Source: Alphaproteobacteria bacterium (GTDB lineage Bacteria > Pseudomonadota > Alphaproteobacteria > Acetobacterales > Acetobacteraceae). From it: 32,436 nucleotides of DNA. This document shows, in pieces, positions 7,685-15,293 of the stretch (positions are counted from its first letter, which is position 1; every line of letters starts with the position of its first letter). The stretch lies in contig VGDM01000025.1 of assembly GCA_016869715.1 (NCBI GenBank), forward strand, positions 1-32,436, given 5' to 3'. A program made the translations under genes and the position numbers. A model generated the notes under the pieces. The model was not told the DNA's origin. It ran no database searches and saw only the letters and a list, made by a program, of their open reading frames with translations.

Positions 7685-7710
7685 TTTCCCTGGCGCGCTT
7701 TCCGCGTTAA
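7685..7710 (+). promoter_or_regulatory. Motif shared with the DUF805 upstream region; possible kinase promoter
   Basis: TTTCCC-TGGCG-CGCTTTCCGC-GTTAA closely resembles 4239-4265 (TTTCCCC-TGGCG-TGTTTTTCCGC-TTAG). It lies 10 bp before the GTG start of the histidine kinase and overlaps its ribosome site. It may be a promoter, an operator or a chance likeness. No further copy was noticed in the window. Confidence 0.2.
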
Positions 7711-7719
7711 GGAAGTCGC

Positions 7720-9408
7720 GTGCCCGATACCTCCCCGCCGCTCGATCGCCCATCGGAAGCCGAGGCCACGCCGGAACAAGCCAAGCGCGGCTTCTCCCCG
7801 CTGCTCAGGCGCATTCTGCTGCTGAATGCGCTGCCGCCGGCCTTGCTCGCGGCCTCGCTGCTGTACCTCGACCAATATCAGAACGCGCTGCTTGGTGCGG
7901 AGGTTGAGGCCATGCGCACCCAGGCGCGCATCTATGCCGGCGCCATCGCCGAAGCCGCGGTGCGGCCCGAAGGCGAACGCTATGTGCTGCAATTGGAAGC
8001 GGCGCGGCCCTTGCTGAGGCGTCTGGTGGACCCTTCGCCCAATACCCAGGCGCGGTTGTTGGACACGGCCGGCCTGCTGGTCGCCGATAGTCGGATTCGT
8101 GATGGCGTCGGCGGCGCGGTGATTGCCGAACCCTTGCCACCGCCGGAACCGCGCGGCGCGCTGACCTCAACCGTCGCCGGTGTTTACGAAAAGCTGGTCG
8201 GCATGTTCCCCGCGCTGCTGCGCGGGCGCGGCGGGCCTGGGATGGTGGTCGATAGCGCGCCCGATGCGCCGGATTTCGATTGGCAGCCCGATCTTGGCCC
8301 CGACCGGCGGGAAGAATTGCGCATGGCGCTGGAGGGCGGCGTCACCCCCTATATCCGCCGCAGCGCCGATGGCCGGCTGCTGGTGAGTGTCGCGGAACCG
8401 GCGCGCCGGGGCACGCAAAGTGTCAGCATAGTGCTGCTGACGCGTGAAGCGCGCGAAGTGGATCGCCGGCTCTTTGAAATCCGCGCCTCAGTCCTGCTGC
8501 TTTTCGCAACCGCGCTGATCCTCACGGTCGCGCTTTCGCTCTTTCTGGCACGCACCATCGCGACACCCATGCTTGACCTGGCGCGCGCGACTCAACGCAT
8601 CCGCGAAGGTGAAGGGCGCGCGCAATCCGTCCCCGATACGCTGCTGGAGCGCAATGATGAAATCGGTGTGCTGGCGCGGGATTTGCAGAACTCCGCCCGC
8701 GCGCTTTGGGCGCGGATTGACGCCAATGAACGCTTTGCCGGCGATGTCGCGCATGAATTGCGCAATCCACTGACAAGTGTGCGGAGCGCCATTGAAACAC
8801 TCCGCCGTGTGGAAGACCCGGTTAGTCGTAACAGGCTGCTCGCGATTATTGCCGATGATGCAGTGCGCATGGATCGGCTGATTGGTGACATCAGCGATTC
8901 ATCACGCGTGGATGCGGAGCTGTCGCGTACCATCTCAACGCCCGTGGATGTCGCGCCCATCCTAGCGGCGCTTTCTGATTTGCACGCCGCCACGCGGAAT
9001 GATGATGACCCGATGGTGGTGCTGGAAGCCCCCGAAGGCCCCTTGGTGGTGCGCGGCGTGGAAGGACGTATCGTGCAGGTGTTTCGCAACCTGCTTGGCA
9101 ATGCGCTTTCCTTTAGCCCGCCGCACGGCCTTGTGAAGGTCACCGCGCGCCCTGCCGGCGCCATGCTGGAAGTCGTGGTGGAAGACCAAGGCCCCGGCAT
9201 TCCCGAACAGAAGCTTGAGGGCATTTTTGAGCGTTTCTATTCTGAGCGCCCGAGCGGAGAGCGCTTCGGCCAGCATTCTGGCCTTGGCCTTTCCATCAGT
9301 CGCCAGATCGTGGAGGGCCTGCGCGGGCGCATCTCTGCCGAGAATATACGCGATGCCAGCGGCGCCGTGACCGGTGCGCGCTTTACGGTGTTGCTGCCCA
9401 TCGCCTGA
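7720..9408 (+). CDS. ChvG/ExoS-like sensor histidine kinase
   Basis: A 562-residue membrane sensor kinase. A cytosolic N-tail is followed by TM1 (about 31-50), a periplasmic sensor domain of about 200 residues, TM2 (about 258-278), a HAMP linker and a HisKA domain with FAGDVAHELRNPLTS, where His345 is the phosphorylation site. The ATPase has the N box (RNLLGNALSFSPP), G1 (DQGPGIPE), F box (FERFYSERP) and G2 (GLGLSISRQ, about 520). The architecture and the HELRNPLTS/FYSERP sequences match ChvG-type kinases of the acid and envelope-stress pathway. A GTG start with AAGGAAG upstream is used. The cognate regulator chvI, normally adjacent, is not in the window, so the pairing is unknown. Confidence 0.85.
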   Translation: MPDTSPPLDRPSEAEATPEQAKRGFSPLLRRILLLNALPPALLAASLLYLDQYQNALLGAEVEAMRTQARIYAGAIAEAAVRPEGERYVLQLEAARPLLRRLVDPSPNTQARLLDTAGLLVADSRIRDGVGGAVIAEPLPPPEPRGALTSTVAGVYEKLVGMFPALLRGRGGPGMVVDSAPDAPDFDWQPDLGPDRREELRMALEGGVTPYIRRSADGRLLVSVAEPARRGTQSVSIVLLTREAREVDRRLFEIRASVLLLFATALILTVALSLFLARTIATPMLDLARATQRIREGEGRAQSVPDTLLERNDEIGVLARDLQNSARALWARIDANERFAGDVAHELRNPLTSVRSAIETLRRVEDPVSRNRLLAIIADDAVRMDRLIGDISDSSRVDAELSRTISTPVDVAPILAALSDLHAATRNDDDPMVVLEAPEGPLVVRGVEGRIVQVFRNLLGNALSFSPPHGLVKVTARPAGAMLEVVVEDQGPGIPEQKLEGIFERFYSERPSGERFGQHSGLGLSISRQIVEGLRGRISAENIRDASGAVTGARFTVLLPIA

Positions 9409-9435
9409 TCCTGCTTCCCAGGCTGCGCTTTCATG

Positions 9436-9460
9436 TTAGGCTTTAGGCCGCCGAGCCTAA
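9436..9460 (+). promoter_or_regulatory. Inverted repeat upstream of the Bug receptor gene
   Basis: TTAGGCT (9436-9442) and AGCCTAA (9454-9460) form a perfect 7-bp dyad with an 11-bp centre, ending just before the GGGAGGA ribosome site. It could be an operator or a leader hairpin. There is no direct sign of which. Confidence 0.3.
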
Positions 9461-9476
9461 TCTGGGAGGATAAGTC

Positions 9477-10448
9477 ATGATCACGCGCAGAAGCATGATG
9501 GCGGCAGGGGCAGCGCTTTTGGCCGCGCCGGCGGTGCGGGCGCAGGGCAATTGGCCAGACAAGCCTTTGCGCTTTGTGATTGGCGGCGCAGCGGGCGGGG
9601 TTTCCGATATTTTCCTCCGTATGATGGAAAACCGGCTGCGCGAAAAGCTCGGCCAGCCGATGATCATAGATCCGCGCCCGGGGGCGGGCGGCATGGTGAG
9701 CGCGGAAGTCACTGCGCGGTCAGCGCCGGATGGCTATACCTATTACGTGAACCACATCGCCTCTCACGGGATTGGCCCCACACTGTATCGGCGGCTTTCC
9801 TTCGATCCGCTGAAGGATTTGCCGGCGGTGGCGCGCATTGCGGCGCTGCCCAATGTGCTGATCATCAAGGGTGATAGCCCAATCAAATCGGTGGCGGAAT
9901 TGGTCGCTTTCTGCAAGGCCAATCCGGCGAGGGCGAATTTTTCCTCGGCTGGGTCGGGGACTTCTTCGCATCTTTCCGGCTTGCTGTTCGGCATGCGCAT
10001 GGCAATTGAGGTGACACACGTGCCCTATCGCGGCACCGCGCCTTCCATGGCGGCGGTGATGAATGGCGAGACTTTATTTGCAATTGATAACGCGCCGGCA
10101 TCGCGCCAGCAGGTGCTGGGGGGTTTGCTGAAGGCACTTGGCGTTTCCACCGCGCAGCGTTCCGGAAACATGCCCGAAGTGCCAAGCCTGCAAGAACAGG
10201 GCGTGCCGAATTTCGATGTCGCTTCCTGGTATGGGATCGTCGCGCCCGCTGCCGCGCCGGCGGCCATTCGCGAAAGGCTGGGGGCAGAGGTGGTTGCCGC
10301 GCTGAGTGATCCTGCCATTGCCCAGCGCGTGCGCGATTACGGCGCGGAGCCATGGCCGCTCGGCCCCGCCGACTACGATGCCTTCATGCGGCGAGAGGTG
10401 GAAATCTGGGCCCCGGTGGTGCGCGCTTCTGGGGCGCAAATAGACTGA
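9477..10448 (+). CDS. Bug/TctC-family periplasmic tricarboxylate-type binding protein
   Basis: A 323-residue extracytoplasmic receptor of the Bug (tripartite tricarboxylate transporter, TTT) family. The signal peptide MITRRSMMAAGAALLAAPAVRAQ has a double Arg, so Tat export is conceivable. The mature protein begins NWPDKPLRFVIGGAAGG, then DPRPGAGG, FSSAGSGTSSHL and VPYRGTAPSMAAVMNGE, the typical Bug blocks. The ligand, usually a carboxylate, cannot be read off. No tctA or tctB membrane genes lie nearby, so this is an orphan receptor as is common in Acetobacteraceae and Burkholderiales. GGGAGGA precedes the ATG. Confidence 0.92.
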   Translation: MITRRSMMAAGAALLAAPAVRAQGNWPDKPLRFVIGGAAGGVSDIFLRMMENRLREKLGQPMIIDPRPGAGGMVSAEVTARSAPDGYTYYVNHIASHGIGPTLYRRLSFDPLKDLPAVARIAALPNVLIIKGDSPIKSVAELVAFCKANPARANFSSAGSGTSSHLSGLLFGMRMAIEVTHVPYRGTAPSMAAVMNGETLFAIDNAPASRQQVLGGLLKALGVSTAQRSGNMPEVPSLQEQGVPNFDVASWYGIVAPAAAPAAIRERLGAEVVAALSDPAIAQRVRDYGAEPWPLGPADYDAFMRREVEIWAPVVRASGAQID

Positions 10449-10498
10449 CAAGGCCAGCATATCGCCAAGCGGCTATGGTCACGGCATAAGCGGGCGCC

Positions 10499-12169
10499 GT
10501 GACCAAAGCGCCCATCCTGCCACGACGCATCGCCTTTCTTGCCCTTGCCTTGGCCATCATGGCGGGCCTGTTCTGGCTTGCCTGGGCAACGCTTGCGCCT
10601 GGTGGTTGGACACTCGCGGAAATGCTGATTCTGGTCTGCATTGCCGGCACGCTGCCTTGGGCCGCGCTTTCGGCAGGCAATGCGTTGATTGGGCTTGGCC
10701 TATTGCTGTTCACGCGCGATCCTGTCGCGGCTGTCCTGCCCGCACTCGCCGCCGCGCGCCCTGGCCTGCCGCAAGCCCGCACCGCCATTGCCATCTGCAT
10801 TCGCCGCGAAGACATAGCGCTGGTGCTGCCGCCACTCGCGCGCTTGCTGTCGGGCTTGGCGGGGGCCGGCGCGGTGGAGCGCTTTTCGCTTTGGTTCCTG
10901 TCAGACACACCCGAAGGTGCTGATGCGGTGGCCGAGGAAGCCGCCTGCCGCGCCTTTGCCGCCACGCAACCCACTGCCACACATTACAGACGCCGCGCGC
11001 AGAATACGGGCTTCAAATCCGGCAATGTGATGGAGTTTTTGGACCATCACGCGGCTGGGCATGACTTCATGCTCTGCCTGGATGCGGATTCGGAAATGAC
11101 GGCGGCTGCCGTGCTGCGCTTGGTTGCCTGCATGGAGGCGGACCCAAAGCTTGCGATCCTACAACAGCTTATTCATGGCAGGCCAACCAAGGCAGGATTT
11201 CCGCGGCTGTTTCAATTCGGCATGCGTCACGGCATGCGCGCATGGGCGACTGGGCAAGCCTGGTGGCAGGGCGATGAGGGGCCCTATTGGGGGCATAACG
11301 CTGTCATTCGCATTGCCCCCTTTCGTGCGCATGCGCGGTTGGAAACCCTGCCCAATGGGTCGCATATCCTCTCGCACGACCAGGTGGAGGCAACGCGCCT
11401 GCATGCCGCCGGCTGGAAAGTGCGCGTACTGCCCGATGATGCCGGCAGCAGCGAAGGCAATCCGCCAAGTTATAGTGATTTCATCACGCGCGATCTGCGT
11501 TGGGCGGCAGGGAATATGCAGTATCTCGCGCTGCTGCGGCTTCCTGGCCTGACGCCCATGGCACGCTGGCAATTGATCCAGGCGATTTTGCTATTTTTGA
11601 GCGCGCCTTTTTATGTCGCGATACTATTACTTGCGGCCTGGAATGGGCTCACCGGCGGGGGTGATAGCACGCCGATTGCTGCACTTCTCGCGCTGCTATT
11701 GGCCGGCTGGTGCTGCCATTATGCTGCAAAGCTTGCCGGCTATGTCGAGGTTTTGCTGAAGTCAGATCTGGCCGCACGCTATGGTGGTCGCACGCAATTC
11801 CTGCGCGGCGCTTTGGCAGAAATGGCCTTCACCGCCTTCATGGAACCCGTGCGGTTGATGAGCCAATGCCTGTTTCTATTGGCGATGCCCTTTGGCATGA
11901 AGATGGGCTGGGCGCCACAAAATCGCAGCGAACGGGGCATCAGCTTTACGGATGCTTTCAAGCAATTCTGGGCGCCGACACTGGCGGGGATTGCGTTGAC
12001 CCTGGTTTTTGCGTCGGTATCCTTCACCGCGCTGCTGATCGCGGGGCCAGTGCTGATCAGCCTGCTTGGTGTCATTCCCTTCGCTATGATGACGGCAAAT
12101 GCGCAGTTTTCCACCTGGTTGATCAGGCAGCGGGTTTGTTCGCTGCCCGAGGAATTACACTGTAACTAA
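10499..12169 (+). CDS. opgH: Glucans biosynthesis glucosyltransferase OpgH (MdoH)-like
   Basis: A 556-residue inner-membrane family-2 glycosyltransferase. Two N-terminal membrane segments (about residues 10-33 and 40-72) are followed by the cytosolic GT2 domain. That domain has the DxD-type metal/nucleotide motif LCLDADSEM (Asp195 and Asp197), the MdoH-specific LETLPNGSHILSHDQVEATRL block with its acidic pair, and RDLRWAAGNMQY, the (Q/R)xxRW product-binding motif. Several further membrane helices follow. By homology it polymerises UDP-glucose into the beta-glucan backbone of osmoregulated periplasmic glucans. The partner gene opgG, usually just upstream, is absent. The start is GTG at 10499, and alternatives downstream would cut TM1. 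It is convergent with, and overlaps by 4 bp, the next minus-strand gene. Confidence 0.9.
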   Translation: MTKAPILPRRIAFLALALAIMAGLFWLAWATLAPGGWTLAEMLILVCIAGTLPWAALSAGNALIGLGLLLFTRDPVAAVLPALAAARPGLPQARTAIAICIRREDIALVLPPLARLLSGLAGAGAVERFSLWFLSDTPEGADAVAEEAACRAFAATQPTATHYRRRAQNTGFKSGNVMEFLDHHAAGHDFMLCLDADSEMTAAAVLRLVACMEADPKLAILQQLIHGRPTKAGFPRLFQFGMRHGMRAWATGQAWWQGDEGPYWGHNAVIRIAPFRAHARLETLPNGSHILSHDQVEATRLHAAGWKVRVLPDDAGSSEGNPPSYSDFITRDLRWAAGNMQYLALLRLPGLTPMARWQLIQAILLFLSAPFYVAILLLAAWNGLTGGGDSTPIAALLALLLAGWCCHYAAKLAGYVEVLLKSDLAARYGGRTQFLRGALAEMAFTAFMEPVRLMSQCLFLLAMPFGMKMGWAPQNRSERGISFTDAFKQFWAPTLAGIALTLVFASVSFTALLIAGPVLISLLGVIPFAMMTANAQFSTWLIRQRVCSLPEELHCN

Positions 12170-12999
12170 TGCGTCGCGAAAATCGCGCAGGGCGCACGGC
12201 GCAAAAGGTGCTTGGTGGCGGAACCGGTGAATAGCGCGCGCAGCCCCGTGTGTTCATGAGCACCCATCACCAACATCCCCGCCGGCATGGCGGCGGCTTC
12301 CGCCAAAAGCGCTTCCACCGGATGCGTGCCGATCACCGGCAGCGCCTTCGTCGCCACATCGTGGCGCTGCAAATAACCCGCCGCTGTGCCAGCCAGGGCA
12401 GCGGCTTCCGCTTCATCATCCGCTACACTCAAGACCTTGGCACCACAGCGCCCAAGACCGAGCAGCGCAAAAAGCTGCACGGCACGCAGCGCGCCCAGTG
12501 AGCCATCATAGGCGACCAGCGCAGCAGCGGCGGGATCAAACCGCGCGCCGGGCGGCACCACCGGCAAGGGGCGTGTGCGGTCATGGAGCAGCGCTTCAAT
12601 GGTGGGGGAAAGGCCATCATCTACCTCCTCTCGCCCCAGGGTCGAATCACGGCCCACCACCAACTTGTCATGACCACCAGCGGCGGCGAGCAATGCCTCG
12701 GCAGGTGAGGCTTCCGGAGTTTGCACCGCAACGGGCATCCCATCGGCGGCCTCGCGCAACCCGGCCACAGCGGCTTCCGCGTCTGTCCGTGCCTGACGCA
12801 ACAAGGCAGCGTCCCGCCGTTCCTTGAAGGCGGCAGCGCCCGGGGGCACGGCCTCATGCGCGCCGGTCAGACCGGGGCGATCCATGAGGATCGCCGCCGT
12901 CAGCGCCGCACCGGTATGGCGCGTTAGTGCCAGGGCGTAATCACGCGCGGCGATGGCGCCTTCCGTATCATCCAGGGCCAGAAGAATGCTGCGCAACAT
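12166..12999 (-). CDS. Universal stress protein, tandem UspA domains
   Basis: A 277-residue protein made of two UspA-like domains. Domain 1 (about 1-140) begins MLRSILLALDDTEGAIAARDYALAL. Domain 2 (about 150-277) begins AALVAYDGSLGALRAVQLFALL and ends with LVMGAHEHTGLRALFTGSATKHLLRRAPCAIF, which fits the G-rich ATP-binding loop of Usp proteins. Domain 1's loop (VVGRDSTLG...) is degenerate. Usp proteins act in the cytosol in stress survival and their biochemical role is broad. The ATG at 12999 lies 13 bp after the stop of the M20 gene on the same strand, so the two are probably cotranscribed. Longer in-frame starts inside that gene are less likely. Confidence 0.85.
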   Translation of the reverse strand: MLRSILLALDDTEGAIAARDYALALTRHTGAALTAAILMDRPGLTGAHEAVPPGAAAFKERRDAALLRQARTDAEAAVAGLREAADGMPVAVQTPEASPAEALLAAAGGHDKLVVGRDSTLGREEVDDGLSPTIEALLHDRTRPLPVVPPGARFDPAAAALVAYDGSLGALRAVQLFALLGLGRCGAKVLSVADDEAEAAALAGTAAGYLQRHDVATKALPVIGTHPVEALLAEAAAMPAGMLVMGAHEHTGLRALFTGSATKHLLRRAPCAIFATH

Positions 13000-13012
13000 G
13001 GCGGATGCTCCC

Positions 13013-14119
13013 TCAAGCAAAGCCAGCGGAAAGGACCCGCCGGAAGATGGGCACCGCCGCCGCCAGATCAGCCAAGGCCACGCATTCACGCGGCGTATGG
13101 GCGGTGGCGATGGTGCCTGGCCCCAAAATCACACAGGGCGCGATATCCTGCAATTCGCTGGCATCGGTGCCATAGGGCGCGGTGGTGGCGGGCTTGCCGG
13201 TGATACTTTCCGCAAGGCGGATCAGCGGGTGATCCACAGGCAATTCAGGCGGCGTGCCTTCGCGCCTTTCGGTCAGTTCCACACCCGCGCGTACGGCTGC
13301 TTCGCGCACCGCGGCTTCAATGCCGCTGACATCTATGTTGCGGCTGCGGCGGAATTTTATCCGCACGCTTGCTTGCACTACCGTGACATTCACCGCCGTG
13401 CCGTGATTATCAATCACCAGGTTGAAATCGGAAAAGGGCGGGTCATAGGCAGCGTCATGATAGGCCGGGTCAAAGCGCAGCTTTTCATAGATGGTCTTCA
13501 TTTCCGTCATGAAGGGAATCAACGCCCAATTCGCATTCAGCCCCTTGCCGGTGGAAGAATGCGCCTGCAGGCCACGCGCAATGACCGTGTATTCGATATG
13601 GCTGCGATGCCCGCGCACGGGCGCAAGCGCGGTTGGTTCCGCCACCACAATGCCCTGCAAGCCCAATGATGCGGCCAGCTTTGACTGTGCGGCAATGATG
13701 CGCGCCCCTTGCTTGCTGGTTTCCTCATCTGCCGTCAGCAGCAGCGTCGCCGGCACATGGGCGGGCAGGCCACGCGCGGCGATGATGCAGGCGGCGACCG
13801 GCCCCTTCATGTCCACACTGCCAAGGCCGTGCAGCACGCCATCGGCGATGCGCGGCGTCCAGGGCGGGTCTGTCCAACCCGTTTCCGGCACCGTATCCAT
13901 ATGGCCGGACAGCGCATAACCACCGCGCGGGCCGCGATGCGCCACAAGCGCGCGCTTCGCAATACCTTGCGCATCCGTGTAATCCAGCCGTTCAATCTCA
14001 AACCCCGCCAATTCGGCTTCGATCCGATCCGCGAGTGGCAGGTTGGAGACCGAGGAACGGCTATCAATCGCCACCAGATCGGCGGCCAGGCGAGTTACGG
14101 CTTCGGCATCTTGGGTCAT
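13013..14119 (-). CDS. M20-family metallopeptidase / ArgE-DapE-like deacylase
   Basis: A 368-residue zinc hydrolase. Metal ligands and catalytic residues are all visible: SGHMDTVP (His73 and Asp75), GSVDMKGP (Asp103, bridging), TADEETSKQGA (Glu132 general base and Glu133), VVAEPT and a C-terminal TAHTPRE His. The dimerisation lid lies between about 175 and 285, with RGLQAHSS at its start. The sequence is nearest to acetylornithine deacetylase (ArgE)-type enzymes that cut N-acyl amino acids, but no arginine genes are nearby. It is divergent from the PLP/M81 genes, only 49 bp away, and may act in the same pathway. ATG 14119 is used. The frame extends upstream without family homology. Confidence 0.88.
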   Translation of the reverse strand: MTQDAEAVTRLAADLVAIDSRSSVSNLPLADRIEAELAGFEIERLDYTDAQGIAKRALVAHRGPRGGYALSGHMDTVPETGWTDPPWTPRIADGVLHGLGSVDMKGPVAACIIAARGLPAHVPATLLLTADEETSKQGARIIAAQSKLAASLGLQGIVVAEPTALAPVRGHRSHIEYTVIARGLQAHSSTGKGLNANWALIPFMTEMKTIYEKLRFDPAYHDAAYDPPFSDFNLVIDNHGTAVNVTVVQASVRIKFRRSRNIDVSGIEAAVREAAVRAGVELTERREGTPPELPVDHPLIRLAESITGKPATTAPYGTDASELQDIAPCVILGPGTIATAHTPRECVALADLAAAVPIFRRVLSAGFA

Positions 14120-14168
14120 GCCCCCAGCATCCCTTGCGGCGCGGCCCGGGGCAAGCGAGGGTAAGGGC

Positions 14169-15293
14169 ATGACAGAAATTGCCTATCTGGACCCTCGCAG
14201 CGGGGCCACCTATCCACTTGCCACGCCGCGCTGGTGTGGCGACGGCCAAGCCCCCCTGATGCTGACGCCGCTCCCCGGCATCACCCGCGCCGCGATCCGC
14301 ACGGAGGATCGTTCGCTCTGGCGCTATGGCGCTGCGCTGCCCTTCCTGCCGGATGACCCGATCACGATGGGGGAAGGCTGTTCTCCCCTGGTGCCGCGCG
14401 TGATTGGCGGTGCCTCGGCACTTGTAAAATGCGAATGGTTCATGCCGACCGGGTCCTTCAAGGACCGCGGCGCTTCCGTCATGCTCTCCCTGCTCCGCGC
14501 GCAGGGTGTGGCGCATGTGCTGGAAGATTCGTCGGGCAATGGCGGCGCTGCGGTTGCTGCCTATGCTGCTGCCGGCGGGATGCGGGCGAAAATCCTGGTG
14601 CCAGCTTCAACCTCCCCCGCCAAGACCGTGCAATCCCGCGCCTCGGGCGCCGAGATTGAATTGGTGCCCGGCAGCCGCCAGGATTGCGCGGATGAGGCGT
14701 TGCGCCAGGCCAAGGATATCTTCTACGCGAGCCATAATTGGCACCCCTTCTTCCTGCACGGCACGAAGACGCTTGCCTATGAGCTCTGGGAGGATTTGGG
14801 CTTTGTCGCGCCCGATAACGTAATCCTGCCCTGTGGCGCGGGGTCCAATGTGCTCGGCTGCGGCATTGGTTTCGCCGAATTGCAGCGCGCCGGAGAAATC
14901 ACAAAACTGCCGCGCATTTTCGCCGCCCAGCCGGAAAACTGCGCACCGATTGCGCGCGCCTTCCTGAAGCAGCCGGCGGTGGCGGCGGTGCCGACCATTG
15001 CGGAAGGCACCGCCATCGCGCAGCCCATCCGCACCTCGGAAGTCATTTCAGTGTTGCAGGAAAGCCAAGGCGGCGCGGTGATGTTGAGCGAGGCCGAGAT
15101 TGGCGCTGCCACACTCGATCTGGCGCGTACCGGCATTTATGTGGAACCGACTTGTGCACAAGCAGCGGCGGCCTTCGTGAAATTGCTGGAAGCCGGCACC
15201 ATTCGCGCCGACGAAACCACTGTGGTGGTGCTGACCGGAACGGGGCTGAAATCCACACCGCGCATCGCTGAACTTTTTGGGGTAGCCATCTGA
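14169..15293 (+). CDS. Threonine-synthase-like PLP-dependent enzyme (fold type II)
   Basis: A 374-residue PLP enzyme. The Schiff-base Lys98 is in PTGSFKDRGAS, the phosphate-binding loop is in DSSGNGGAAVAAYAA, and the C-terminal TGTGLKST closes the cofactor site. Overall order matches the threonine synthase group (YL-P-SGATYPL, GEGCSPLVP). However, the gene lies with an M81 peptidase and a D-amino-acid lyase-like enzyme, not with hom or thrB. A lyase or synthase acting on a hydroxy- or phospho-amino acid is therefore possible, and the substrate is unresolved. The ATG at 14169 follows GAGGGTAAGGGC. The stop overlaps the next start (TGATG). Confidence 0.8.
   Translation: MTEIAYLDPRSGATYPLATPRWCGDGQAPLMLTPLPGITRAAIRTEDRSLWRYGAALPFLPDDPITMGEGCSPLVPRVIGGASALVKCEWFMPTGSFKDRGASVMLSLLRAQGVAHVLEDSSGNGGAAVAAYAAAGGMRAKILVPASTSPAKTVQSRASGAEIELVPGSRQDCADEALRQAKDIFYASHNWHPFFLHGTKTLAYELWEDLGFVAPDNVILPCGAGSNVLGCGIGFAELQRAGEITKLPRIFAAQPENCAPIARAFLKQPAVAAVPTIAEGTAIAQPIRTSEVISVLQESQGGAVMLSEAEIGAATLDLARTGIYVEPTCAQAAAAFVKLLEAGTIRADETTVVVLTGTGLKSTPRIAELFGVAI

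Noticed and set aside
12997..13089. Longer start for the universal stress protein
   Set aside because: The extension lies inside the M20 coding end and is not Usp-like; MLRSILLALDD is the normal beginning.
14043..14168. N-terminal extension of the threonine-synthase-like protein
   Set aside because: It would overlap the divergent M20 gene by 77 bp, and homology begins at the ATG 14169.
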